Assembly (NCBI RefSeq): GCF_013280595.1
Contig: NZ_JAAATY010000007.1
Coordinates: forward strand, 186,001-250,000
Length of the DNA stretch: 64,000 nucleotides
Source: Kibdelosporangium persicum
Lineage (GTDB): Bacteria > Actinomycetota > Actinomycetes > Mycobacteriales > Pseudonocardiaceae
Direction: 5' to 3'
Shown here in pieces: positions 7,537 through 16,233 of this stretch. A program made the position numbers and the translations under genes. Position 1 is the stretch's first letter. Each line of letters opens with the position of its first letter. A model generated the notes under the pieces. It saw only the letters and a list, made by a program, of their open reading frames with translations, was not told the DNA's origin and searched no databases.

Positions 7537-8618
7537 CGGGTGGCTCCGGTGTCGGGATTCGACCGGGCCGCGCTCGCCGGGTGGGGCCCGTGTTCGTGTG
7601 GCTGGGCGAAGACCAAGACGTCGGAGTGGATGCGCTGATGTGGTGCGGGCAGCCCGCGCACGGCCGCGCGGTGCCGAGCGCGCGCGTGGTCGTCGTCAGC
7701 CGCGTCGTGGAGTTCGGCGAGCCTTTCGACGGCGAACCGGCCGTCGCGCACCGGTGTGTGGAGGGCGACGATGTGCTGGAGGTAGAGCAGGTCGGCGTTC
7801 TGCGCCGCGGCCACCAGGGCACCGGTCGGGTCGATGAACTCACCCGTGGACAAGTCACTGTGCGTAAGTACGGCGAGGATGCCGCCGACGCGCAGCAGCC
7901 GAGCCGCGACCTGTGCGACAAGATCGCTGGTGTGGTCGTGGCTGTGCTCGGGACGCAGGCTGGTGATGATCAGGTCGGTGTCCGGCGAGACGGCGTCGGG
8001 GCCGTCGAGCACTCGGCCGCGCACGGCTGACGGCGACGTGGGGGAGACGGTCACGGGCACTGGGTCAGGGGCGGCGACAAGGTCGGCCCAGAACGGTCGC
8101 GCGCCCCGTCCGGTGAGGTCGTCCTCGGCCGCGACGTGCACCACCCGACTGCTCCGGTCGAGGCTCTCGATGACGGCGAGCGCCTCGGTCACGTCGTCCT
8201 GGTCGGTTCCGGGTGCGTGCTTGATCACGCCGTCCGCGCCGACAGCGTCGAGCCCGTGACGCTTACCGGGTGCCGGGTCTGTGGTCGGCCAGGGCAGCAG
8301 TGCGACCCGTGCGCCGGGTTTGCTGAACGAGTTGACGATCTTGCTGACGATCGGGGTGGGCCAGGTCGCGTGGAGGTCGATCGGTACCGGTCCCGCTGTC
8401 CACACGGTCGCCGGGGTCGGTGCCGGGGCCGAGCCGCGTGACCGCGGGCGGGTGGTGGTGGAGCCGGGCTTGGCGGGACTGACCCTGGTGGTGGTTGGCG
8501 CGGTGGGGTAGGGGCGGCGGTCGCCTCCTCGGCGGGTGCTCGCGGGGCCGTTGGAGTCGGTGCGCCGCTTCGGGCCGCGTGCGCTGGGGGTGCGCGCCGA
8601 GCGGTCGGACTGCGTCAT
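7533..8618 (-). CDS. Degenerate methyltransferase-like protein, first gene of the cassette
   Basis: The 361-residue product starts at an ATG at 8618 behind a strong GGAGGAA. Residues 1-70 are low complexity. The rest follows the plan of the next gene: a Rossmann-like core, then RLLRVGGILAVLTHSD where the neighbour has PFLRPGGHIAITIRPW, and a final IHSDVLVFAQP like the neighbour's HEDVLVF. The positions expected for the catalytic SPPY read TSLRPEH, and no glycine-rich SAM motif is obvious. It is probably a catalytically dead paralogue or a partner subunit (inference). It is first in an operon of four or five overlapping genes. Confidence 0.65.
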   Translation of the reverse strand: MTQSDRSARTPSARGPKRRTDSNGPASTRRGGDRRPYPTAPTTTRVSPAKPGSTTTRPRSRGSAPAPTPATVWTAGPVPIDLHATWPTPIVSKIVNSFSKPGARVALLPWPTTDPAPGKRHGLDAVGADGVIKHAPGTDQDDVTEALAVIESLDRSSRVVHVAAEDDLTGRGARPFWADLVAAPDPVPVTVSPTSPSAVRGRVLDGPDAVSPDTDLIITSLRPEHSHDHTSDLVAQVAARLLRVGGILAVLTHSDLSTGEFIDPTGALVAAAQNADLLYLQHIVALHTPVRDGRFAVERLAELHDAADDDHARARHRAAVRGLPAPHQRIHSDVLVFAQPHEHGPHPASAARSNPDTGATR

Positions 8619-9165
8619 GGATTCCTCCGGAGCCAGGGGGTGCGCCGCGCGGTACGTGGCGCCCTGTGACACCCCCCGACTCCGAAAAACGCCGCACTTT
8701 TCCAGGCTTGTTATCCAATCTTTATCGGCGATTTTCGTGGGTGTCTCAAACCTGGATAAGACGTGCACGTGTCTCGCGTTGACATGCCGGGCTGTGCGTC
8801 GTCTCTGGTCGACGAGAACACTGCGGAAGTTTTCTGTGTCCTGGTCGTTAAGGGCTAACCGAGGGCGTGGCTGAGGCGTCTTGGCGCTCTCGGAGGGCTC
8901 TTACCGGATCGCCACCAAAACGCCACAGCGTAACTATTTATGCAGCTCATGGCCTATTACTGTCGATCACCAACGATCTTGGATGACGGTTCGACATCCC
9001 GGCCGTGCATGCCTCTAGATGATCTCTGTGGCGGACGGAACCGATCACTCAAGATCATCCGTGGCGGTTTTGAGGTTGTTCGGAGGCGGTTTCGTGGCGT
9101 TTTGGTGGACTCGGTTTGGCGTCCTTGCCTGGTCGTTGTTTCTGCGACCTCGCAAGGAGTCGTCC
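8619..9165. promoter_or_regulatory. Divergent control region between methyltransferase cassette and conjugation operon
   Basis: This 547-bp gap separates two long divergent operons and is AT-richer than its surroundings. It contains a 15-bp inverted repeat (8912-8926 and 9094-9108), a related GTGGCGGTTTT copy at 9061-9071, and the palindrome ACGTGCACGT at 8761-8770. It must hold both promoters. The repeats suggest operators, or an origin of transfer or replication, but the sequence alone does not decide. No gene is supported inside. Confidence 0.6.
8912..9108. repeat. 15-bp perfect inverted repeat with a third partial copy
   Basis: CCACCAAAACGCCAC at 8912-8926 is the exact reverse complement of GTGGCGTTTTGGTGG at 9094-9108, with arms about 167 bp apart. 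A related copy, GTGGCGGTTTTGAGG, lies at 9061-9075. The last arm ends 57 bp before the GTG start of the first conjugation-operon gene. Confidence 0.75.
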
Positions 9166-10221
9166 GTGGCCCCGAATCACAAATTCTCTCGTGCACCTTT
9201 TGAGCACGATTCCCTGCCGCTGGACTCCGCCCGCACCGCGTTCGAGTGGCTGGTCACCGAACCGGAACCGCTGTCGATCGACGGCCGCTACTTCCCCGGC
9301 CTGCCTCGGCGACGGGTGCCCCTGGACGAGCTGCGCGATCTGCTGCTGGAAGGCACGCTGCCGATGCCGGCCGTGGACCTGATCTGGATGCACCTGGTCA
9401 CCCGCTCCCGCGACGAGGGCGGCGCCTGGACGGTGGCCTGCGTCGGTGTGGCGTTGCCCGCGCTGTTGTCCATCGCCGCTGAGTTGTGCGCGCCGTACGC
9501 CGATGACCGCCGCGACATCCATGCCGCTGTTCTGACCGGGTTTCTGTCCGAGCTGGCGAGCATCGACCTTGCCCGGCCGTGGGTGTTGTGGCGGTTGCGG
9601 TGCGCCGCGCTGCGCGCGGGACACCTGTTCATCCGGGACGCGCTGGAGCGCCCGCTGCCCTCCGATGAGGACTTCCACTCCAGCGAACCCACACCGCCGT
9701 GGGGCCACCCGGACTTCGTGCTCGCCCGCGCGGTGGCCGAGGGCGCGATCACCCGCGAGGAAGCCGAACTGATCGGCTCCACCCGGCTGGAGGACTACTC
9801 GCTGTCCGCCGCCGCGGCCGATGCCGGTGTCAACGTCACCACCTTGCAGTGGGTTCGGGGAGAAGCCGAAGCACGCCTGGTCGCGTGGCTGACCGAGCAG
9901 GCCCCGCACGACGATCCCGGCGACCGCCGCGAGCGCGATGTGGAGATCCGCGCGGTCAACGCGGCGACCATCACCGCAGCCGCCAACGGCACCGGCAACA
10001 CCCTGCGCCGCCCAGCTGGCAAGTCGCGCAGAGTGACCACTTCAACGGAAAAGTTGTCGGTCACGGTTCGGTATCGGACCTGGAAAACGGCGCCCCAATC
10101 CGGAGTCGAGGGCTGCGGGAGGACCTCAGCCGCCCCCGCGCACACCACCTCGCCCGACCGGCCGAGCGCGCCCGCGCCGCGCCCGTCGGGCACGACTCCG
10201 GAGGTGCCGCGATGCGCCTGA
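9166..10221 (+). CDS. Sigma-like helix-turn-helix protein, first gene of the conjugation operon
   Basis: The 351-residue product begins at a GTG at 9166 with AAGGAGT 5-8 bases upstream; the longer frame to 9019 has no such site. The C-terminal half has an HTH resembling sigma region 4 or an RNA polymerase sigma-like regulator (ITREEAELIGSTRLEDYSL, then AAAADAGVNVTTLQWVRGEA, about residues 205-255). The N-terminal half is alpha-helical without a recognised domain. The last 60 codons have less biased third positions and a basic, low-complexity product. As promoter-proximal gene of the type IV secretion operon it probably regulates transfer (inference). Confidence 0.65.
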   Translation: MAPNHKFSRAPFEHDSLPLDSARTAFEWLVTEPEPLSIDGRYFPGLPRRRVPLDELRDLLLEGTLPMPAVDLIWMHLVTRSRDEGGAWTVACVGVALPALLSIAAELCAPYADDRRDIHAAVLTGFLSELASIDLARPWVLWRLRCAALRAGHLFIRDALERPLPSDEDFHSSEPTPPWGHPDFVLARAVAEGAITREEAELIGSTRLEDYSLSAAAADAGVNVTTLQWVRGEAEARLVAWLTEQAPHDDPGDRRERDVEIRAVNAATITAAANGTGNTLRRPAGKSRRVTTSTEKLSVTVRYRTWKTAPQSGVEGCGRTSAAPAHTTSPDRPSAPAPRPSGTTPEVPRCA

Positions 10222-10739
10222 CCCGTTCACCCCTTCCTCACCGGCCAGACCACCGTTGCGTTGACCGTCGGCCTGGCAGCCAGCACAGCGCGGTGGCTCG
10301 ACAAGGCCGCAAGATTCGCTCCTGCGTACCGCGGTCGAACGCCGACGCACCTGGCACACGTCCGATGTCTTTCGTCTCGACCGCACGCCGGACCGCCGTC
10401 CGACGGACGCTCGTGGTGATCACCGAGGTGGTCGGCGTCGCCCTGCTGCTGTTCGCCGCCGGTGTCTCGGCGGCGCACGCGGAGACCGTTCAGGTGCTCG
10501 CCCTGGCCGGATCGATTGATCAGGTTTTGACCAACATCCGCAACTGGGTGATGGGCATCCTCGCCGGTTTGGCGACGGTGTTCTTTTCCATCGGCGGTGT
10601 CCGCTACGTGATGGGCAGCGGCGATCCCGGTGAGATCGAGAAGGCCAAAACCGCGTTCAAGGCCTCCGGGATCGGCTACGGCCTGGCCGCGCTCGCGCCC
10701 CTGGTCGTCGCCGTGCTCCAGGGCATCGTGGGGGCCTGA
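10212..10739 (+). CDS. VirB2/TrbC-like type IV secretion pilin subunit
   Basis: The core of this protein is a signal-like hydrophobic segment ending AAGVSAAHAE. Two membrane helices follow (NWVMGILAGLATVFFSIGGV and GIGYGLAALAPLVVAVLQGI) flanking the loop RYVMGSGDPGEIEKAK. This is the layout of TrbC/VirB2 pilin-like proteins in actinobacterial transfer systems. Two starts are possible. ATG 10212 has GGAGG 7 bases upstream and overlaps the previous stop. ATG 10365 has no visible ribosome site but gives a normal signal peptide. The 51 codons between them have poorly biased third positions, so 10365 may be the true protein start even though 10212 looks better for initiation. Confidence 0.78.
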   Translation: MRLTRSPLPHRPDHRCVDRRPGSQHSAVARQGRKIRSCVPRSNADAPGTRPMSFVSTARRTAVRRTLVVITEVVGVALLLFAAGVSAAHAETVQVLALAGSIDQVLTNIRNWVMGILAGLATVFFSIGGVRYVMGSGDPGEIEKAKTAFKASGIGYGLAALAPLVVAVLQGIVGA

Positions 10740-10742
10740 GCC

Positions 10743-13019
10743 ATGTCCGGCCGATCAGGGCTGACCAGGCCCACCGGCTGTCGGACGGTGGCCGCGCTGA
10801 CGGCGCCGAGCCTGTGCTCCGACGAAGCTGCCCACACCCATACGGAGGTCACCGGCGCCGACCGGGAACTGCTCGCGCCTCCAGTCGCCAGCACCACCCA
10901 ACGCGCCGCTGGCGGGTCGCGGTGGTGGCCGCGCATGACGCGAAACCGGGCGCTGGCGATGTTGGCGGTGAGCCTGGTCCTCCTGCTCGGCGGCGCCCTC
11001 GCCGTCGGTGCTGCCGAGCCCGGCAACGGTCCGGCCACCGCGCAGCCCGCACCAACCCCACCCGCCCCGAATCCGCTCGCGCCGGTCCCGACGAGCGACC
11101 CATGCACACAGGACTCGCCGCTGCCGGTGTGCCACCTGCCTGCTCCCACCCCCACACCACCGTCCACGGGTGTTCCGTTGCCGATCCCGACCGGCCCACC
11201 GACCTCGGTGACGTGCTTCCCCGGATCGCTGCAGTACGAGTGCCTCAACCAGTCCACCCCGTCGGCCCCGCCGCCGTGCACGGGCGAGGGCTGTATCCCG
11301 CAGCCTCCGTCCTCGACGGCACCGCCGACCGATCCGGGCAGCAGGCAGCCCGGCCAGCCGGGCGAGGACGACGACGAGTGCGGCATCACCGATATCGGGG
11401 CCTGCATCACCGAGGCGATCAACGCCTTCTTCCGCGGCATCGTGGAGGCAGCGCTGAACCCGCTTTTGGATCTGTTGTCCAGGACGCTGCTGACCACACC
11501 GACCCCGGATTCGCTGCCCCGGATTGGCGAGTTGTGGAACAACTCGTGGCAGATCCTGCTGGCCTGCTATGGGCTGCTGATCCTGATCGCCGGTGTGCTG
11601 ATCATGGGCTACGAGACCCTGCAGACCCGGCACTCGGTCAAGGAGATCGCGCCACGCCTGGTGGTCGGGTTTCTCGCCGGTGCGTTGAGCTTGTGGGTGG
11701 CGACCAAGGCCATCCAGATCGCCAACGGCCTGGCCCAGGCGGTGATGGGCGGCGGCGTGGACGCCAGCTCGGCCGGTACGACGCTGCGCAACCTTGTCCT
11801 CGGCTCGCTCAACGGCGGCATCTGGATCATCTTCCTCGGCATCTTCTTGGCCGGGATGCTGATCGTGCTGCTGGTCACCTACATCGTGCGGGTCGCGCTG
11901 ACGGTGATCCTGGTCGCCGGGGCGCCGGTCGCGCTGATGTTCCACGCGCTGCCGCAGACCGAGGGCATCGCGCGCTGGTGGTGGAAAGCGTTTGGCGGCT
12001 GTCTGGCCATCCAGGTGTGCCAGAGCCTCACGTTGATCACCGCGATGAACGTGTTCCTCGCCCCTGGCGGGTTCAGCATGTTCGGCCCGACGGTGAGCGG
12101 TTTGGTCAATCTGCTCGTCGCGCTGGCGCTGATGTACATCCTGTTCAAGATCCCGTTCTGGGTGTTGGCTTCGGTGCGCACCGGCTCCGGCCGATCGTTG
12201 CTGGGCACGGTCGTGCGCGGCTTCGTGGCCTACAAGACGTTCGGCCTGTTCCGCGGCCGGGGCGGCGGCGCGACCGGCAGGCCACGCCCGTCCGGCGGTA
12301 GCGGTCGCGCAGGAAACAGCGGCGGTCGTGCACCAGCGGACCCGTATGTCCGCACCCGCGCCACCGCGGACGGCCAGTACGTGCTGCCGCTGACCGGTGT
12401 GCGCCGCCACCGACCAGCGGCCAAGCCGAAACCGGCTCCCGCGCCGAAGTCCGGCGCGGGGCAGGGGCGGCAGCTGGCGTTGCCGCTCGGGGACGACTGG
12501 CCGGAGCACAAACCAGTCCTGGGACGCGACGGCCAGTACCGGCTTCCGCTGGAAGTCGAGCGGGTCACGTCCACGCCATCCCCGGCCGCATCCGACCAGC
12601 CGGGAACGGGCGATCGGCCGCGGGGCCGATCCGGTGGCGGGCGGCAGCTGGAGTTGCCGTTCGACCCTTACAAGGGCAACCGGGCGACCCGTTCCGGGCA
12701 GTACCCGCTGCCACTGGATGGCGTGCGCCGCACACCGCGGCCGCCGAGCCCGCCACCCCCGGCCGCGCCACCGCCACCGCGGACGCGCGCGACACAGCCG
12801 GAACTTCCCTTCGACCCGTACAAGGGCAACCGTGCGACCCGTTCCGGGCAGTACCCGCTCCCGCTGGACGGCGTGCGCCGCGTCGCGCCCGCGAAACCCG
12901 CGCCCGCACCGCCACCAGCACGGCCCGTCCCGCCCGCCGGGCAGCAACTCCGGCTCCCGCTGGACCTACCGAAACCACCACGCCGCACCCGACCACCCAA
13001 GCCCGGAGGCATGTCGTGA
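10743..13019 (+). CDS. VirB6/TrbL-like polytopic channel protein with repetitive cytoplasmic tail
   Basis: The 758-residue product has a membrane helix near residues 70-90 and a Pro/Thr/Cys-containing extracytoplasmic stretch (about 92-205). A core of several membrane helices spans about 265-480, for example QILLACYGLLILIAGVLIM, WIIFLGIFLAGMLIVLL and VALTVILVAGAPVALM. This fits VirB6/TrbL inner-membrane channel components. The C-terminal about 250 residues are basic and Pro-rich and repeat a short motif ending GQYxLPL at least four times. Two long copies (containing GNRATRSGQYPLPLDG) are nearly identical. It starts 3 bp after the pilin gene and overlaps the next gene (GTGA). The tail could bind coupling or motor proteins (inference). 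Confidence 0.82.
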   Translation: MSGRSGLTRPTGCRTVAALTAPSLCSDEAAHTHTEVTGADRELLAPPVASTTQRAAGGSRWWPRMTRNRALAMLAVSLVLLLGGALAVGAAEPGNGPATAQPAPTPPAPNPLAPVPTSDPCTQDSPLPVCHLPAPTPTPPSTGVPLPIPTGPPTSVTCFPGSLQYECLNQSTPSAPPPCTGEGCIPQPPSSTAPPTDPGSRQPGQPGEDDDECGITDIGACITEAINAFFRGIVEAALNPLLDLLSRTLLTTPTPDSLPRIGELWNNSWQILLACYGLLILIAGVLIMGYETLQTRHSVKEIAPRLVVGFLAGALSLWVATKAIQIANGLAQAVMGGGVDASSAGTTLRNLVLGSLNGGIWIIFLGIFLAGMLIVLLVTYIVRVALTVILVAGAPVALMFHALPQTEGIARWWWKAFGGCLAIQVCQSLTLITAMNVFLAPGGFSMFGPTVSGLVNLLVALALMYILFKIPFWVLASVRTGSGRSLLGTVVRGFVAYKTFGLFRGRGGGATGRPRPSGGSGRAGNSGGRAPADPYVRTRATADGQYVLPLTGVRRHRPAAKPKPAPAPKSGAGQGRQLALPLGDDWPEHKPVLGRDGQYRLPLEVERVTSTPSPAASDQPGTGDRPRGRSGGGRQLELPFDPYKGNRATRSGQYPLPLDGVRRTPRPPSPPPPAAPPPPRTRATQPELPFDPYKGNRATRSGQYPLPLDGVRRVAPAKPAPAPPPARPVPPAGQQLRLPLDLPKPPRRTRPPKPGGMS
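12660..12881 (+). repeat. Two near-identical 72-bp direct repeats inside the VirB6-like gene
   Basis: Positions 12660-12731 and 12810-12881 are offset by exactly 150 bp. They differ at only a few, mostly third-codon, positions, and both encode FDPYKGNRATRSG followed by QYPLPLDGVRR. More diverged copies of the GQYxLPL unit lie upstream near 12370 and 12530. Confidence 0.85.
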
Positions 13020-14245
13020 CGTCTCCCGTTCGCATCCCCGCCGACGTTGACATGGCCGATCGCGTCCTCGGCCCACTGACCGGCCGCCAGCTCGCGATCC
13101 TCGCGGTGACCGGCCTTGCGCTCTACGCCGCCTGGACTGTCACCCGCGTGTTCCTGCCGGTCCCGGTGTTCGTCGCGTTGGCCATCCCGGTCGGTGCGAG
13201 CGCGGCGATCCTCGCGCTCGGTCAGCGTGACGGCGTCTCCCTGGACCGGCTGCTGCTCGCCGCGATCCGGCAACGTATCCGACCACGCCACCAGGTGGCC
13301 GCCCCCGAGGGCGTGCGGCCCGCGCCGGACTGGCTGACCGGTCAGACCACCACCGCAAGCCGGGCTGCGGGCAACGGCGCCAAGGGCGGCAGAGGTTCGG
13401 TGCGGGAGCAGATCTCGCCGTCGGCGTTGCGGCTGCCCGCCGAGGCGGTCACCGACACCGGCAGCAACGTCGGGGTGGTCGACCTGGGCAGCGACGGCCT
13501 GGCTGTGGTCGCGGTGGCCTCGACGGTGAACTTTGCGCTGCGTACCCCGTCCGAGCAGGAGTCGCTGGTCGCCAGCTTCGGTCGTTACCTGCACAGTCTG
13601 ACCGCACCGATACAGCTGCTGGTGCGCACCGAACGGCTTGACCTGTCCGGTCAGATCAGCGAGCTACGGGCACGTGCGGGTGGGCTACCGCACCCCGCTC
13701 TGGAACAGGCGGCTCTGGAGCACGCCGACTACCTCGCGCAGCTCGGTGAGCAGGCCGACCTGCTGCGCCGCCAAGTGCTGCTGATCCTGCGCGAGCCACT
13801 GGGCGCGACGACCGCGCCCACGGACGGGCTCGGCGGACCCAGGCCGCTCGCTGTCCTGTCCGCACTGGCCCGCGGCACACGCCGCACGACCAACCAGACC
13901 GGGCACGCGAACGCCGGGGCGCGGCGGGCCGCGGAGTCACGACTGGTGCGTCGCCTCGGCGAAGCGATCGAACTGCTCGCACCCGCCGGAATCGTGGTCA
14001 CCCCCTTGGACGCCGGACAGGCCACCGCCGTGCTCGCCAGCGCGTGCAACCCCGACACCCTGCTGCCGCCCTCCGCGGACCTGGCCGGAGCCGACGAGGT
14101 CATCACCACCGCCAGCGATACCGACCTGGACGACCACCTCACCGACAGCGCCGCCCTCGACCATGACGGACACGACCCAGAAGACGGTGGCGAGGTCGAT
14201 GACTGGGACTACGAGGACTACGACGAGGAGAGGGGGCGGTGGTGA
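13016..14245 (+). CDS. PrgI-family type IV secretion membrane protein (SCO6880-like)
   Basis: The 409-residue product starts at a GTG overlapping the preceding stop, with GGAGG at 13005-13009. Its N-terminus (VRIPADVDMADRVLGPLTGR, then QLAILAVTGLALYAAW and VFVALAIPVGASAAILAL) has the PrgI layout of two membrane helices after a short amphipathic start. The remainder is soluble, with a domain that often accompanies VirB4 in actinobacterial transfer clusters and an acidic C-terminus rich in D and E. It precedes and overlaps virB4, as PrgI genes usually do. Confidence 0.82.
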   Translation: MTSPVRIPADVDMADRVLGPLTGRQLAILAVTGLALYAAWTVTRVFLPVPVFVALAIPVGASAAILALGQRDGVSLDRLLLAAIRQRIRPRHQVAAPEGVRPAPDWLTGQTTTASRAAGNGAKGGRGSVREQISPSALRLPAEAVTDTGSNVGVVDLGSDGLAVVAVASTVNFALRTPSEQESLVASFGRYLHSLTAPIQLLVRTERLDLSGQISELRARAGGLPHPALEQAALEHADYLAQLGEQADLLRRQVLLILREPLGATTAPTDGLGGPRPLAVLSALARGTRRTTNQTGHANAGARRAAESRLVRRLGEAIELLAPAGIVVTPLDAGQATAVLASACNPDTLLPPSADLAGADEVITTASDTDLDDHLTDSAALDHDGHDPEDGGEVDDWDYEDYDEERGRW

Positions 14246-16191
14246 TGACCACCCGACCACGAAACCGGCGCCGCCGCCCCGCGACACGTCCCGCCCACCG
14301 GGCCGCGGCGTTCACCCCGGACGCCCTGTCGGTCGGCGCTCGGCATCTGGAAGTCGGCAACGAGTGGGTGTCCAGCTTCGCGATTACGGGTTTCCCGCGC
14401 GAGGTCCACCCCGGCTGGCTCGCCCCCTTGTTGACCTACCCCGGCCGACTGGATGTCGCCCTGCACGTCGAGCCGATCGACCCGGCCACCGCCGCCGCAC
14501 GGTTGAAGAAACAGCTCGCCAAGCTCGAGTCCGGGCGCCGGCACACCGCCGAGCACGGGCGCCTCTACGACCCCCAGGTCGAAGCCGCCACCGAGGACGC
14601 CTATGACCTCAGCTCTCGGGTTGCGCGGGGCGAGGGCAAATTGTTCCGCGTCGGCCTGTACCTGACCATCCACGCTCCGTCCGAGCGGGCGCTGGCCGAC
14701 GAAGTGGCCGCGTTGCGGTCGTTGGCGGCGAGTCTGCTGCTGGATGCCAAGCACACCACCTACCGGTCGCTGCAGGGCTGGGTGTCGACCCTGCCGATGG
14801 GCCTGGACTTGATCGGGATGCGCCGCACGTTCGACACCGCCGCGCTCTCGGCGGCCTTCCCGTTCACCAGCCCGGACCTGCCCGCGGCCGACCCGACCTC
14901 GGTGGCCGCACCGTCCGGTGTGCTGTACGGCTACAACGTCGGCAGCCAGGGCCTGGTGCACTGGGACCGGTTCGGCGACGGGATGCACAACCACAACTCG
15001 GTCGTCCTCGGCCGCAGTGGTGCGGGCAAAAGCTATCTGGTGAAGCTGGAGCTGCTGCGCAGCCTGTACCGGGGCATCGAGATCGCGGTGGTCGACCCCG
15101 AGGACGAGTACGCCCGGCTGGCCGCCGCGGTCGGCGGCACCTACGTCCACCTCGGCGCGGCAGGCGTCCGGCTCAACCCGTTCGATCTGCCGATCCACAC
15201 CCGCGCCGACGGACGCCGCACCGCACCGAAAGATGCCCTTGTCCGCCGGTCGTTGTTCCTGCACACCGTCATCGCCGTGCTCGTCGGCAACGCCTTGCAG
15301 GCCGCCGAGCGGGCCGCCCTGGATCGAGGCATCGCCGCCACCTACCAGTCGGTCGGCATCACCACCGACGCCCGGACCTGGACCCGGCCCTCGCCCACGC
15401 TGCGGACCTTGCGCGACCAACTCGCCATCGCCGGCCAGGCCGGCGACCGGGCCGCTGCCGAGCTGGCCGCGCGGCTGCACCCGTTCGTCGAAGGCGCGTT
15501 CTCGTCGCTGTTCGATGGGCAGACCACCACCAACCCCGAAGGGCACCTCGTGGTGTTCAGCCTGCGCGACCTGCCCGACGAGCTGAAGCCCATCGGCACC
15601 CTGCTCACCCTGGACACGGTCTGGCGGCGGGTGTCCAACCCCGCGATCCGCCGCCCGCGCCTGGTGGTCGTGGACGAGGCGTGGCTGCTGATGAAAGAGC
15701 GATCCGGCGCAGAGTTCCTGTTCCGCATGGCCAAGGCCTCCCGCAAACACTGGGCCGGCTTGACCGTCGCCACCCAGGACACCGCCGACGTTCTCAGCAG
15801 CGACCTCGGCAAAGCCGTCGTCGCGAACGCGGCGACCCAGATCCTGCTCCGGCAGGCATCGCAAGCCATCGACGAGATCACCCAGACCTTCGATCTGTCC
15901 GCCGGGGAACGCGCCTTCCTGTTGTCGGCGGACCGGGGCCAAGGACTGTTGTCAGCGGGCACGCAGCGGGTCGCGTTCCACTCCATCGCCTCACCCACCG
16001 AGCACCGTCTCGTCACCAGCAACCCAGCGGAACTCGCCGGATACGCGGACAACACCGACAGTGGCGGCGACACCGACGCCGAACCGTCCTTCGTCGACCT
16101 GGGCTTCGTCGACGAACCACCGTGCGCGGCCGAGGGTGACGAGTTCGGTTCCTCCAGTGTGGACGACCACATCGAACTCGACGCCGCCTGA
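14239..16191 (+). CDS. virB4: VirB4-type conjugation ATPase
   Basis: The 650-residue product has the VirB4/TraC layout: an N-terminal domain, then a RecA-like ATPase with Walker A GRSGAGKS (258-265) and Walker B RLVVVDEAWLL (about 474-484). LTVATQDTADVL (sensor region) and a C-terminal helical part follow. VirB4 energises assembly of the type IV channel and pilus at the membrane. It begins GTG GTG ATG after GAGAGGGGGCG; 14239, 14242 and 14245 are all possible starts and differ by two residues. It overlaps the PrgI-like gene by 7 bp, so the two are co-translated. Confidence 0.93.
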   Translation: MVMTTRPRNRRRRPATRPAHRAAAFTPDALSVGARHLEVGNEWVSSFAITGFPREVHPGWLAPLLTYPGRLDVALHVEPIDPATAAARLKKQLAKLESGRRHTAEHGRLYDPQVEAATEDAYDLSSRVARGEGKLFRVGLYLTIHAPSERALADEVAALRSLAASLLLDAKHTTYRSLQGWVSTLPMGLDLIGMRRTFDTAALSAAFPFTSPDLPAADPTSVAAPSGVLYGYNVGSQGLVHWDRFGDGMHNHNSVVLGRSGAGKSYLVKLELLRSLYRGIEIAVVDPEDEYARLAAAVGGTYVHLGAAGVRLNPFDLPIHTRADGRRTAPKDALVRRSLFLHTVIAVLVGNALQAAERAALDRGIAATYQSVGITTDARTWTRPSPTLRTLRDQLAIAGQAGDRAAAELAARLHPFVEGAFSSLFDGQTTTNPEGHLVVFSLRDLPDELKPIGTLLTLDTVWRRVSNPAIRRPRLVVVDEAWLLMKERSGAEFLFRMAKASRKHWAGLTVATQDTADVLSSDLGKAVVANAATQILLRQASQAIDEITQTFDLSAGERAFLLSADRGQGLLSAGTQRVAFHSIASPTEHRLVTSNPAELAGYADNTDSGGDTDAEPSFVDLGFVDEPPCAAEGDEFGSSSVDDHIELDAA

Positions 16192-16233
16192 CACCGGTCG
16201 TCTTTCCGTTCCTGGCTTGTGAGAGGACCCGTC

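Noticed and set aside
10755-12947. A 730-codon open frame antisense to the VirB6-like gene
   Set aside because: Long antisense frames are expected in GC-rich genes with biased third positions. The product is R/G/Q-rich without hydrophobic core, and the plus-strand gene has clear membrane helices.
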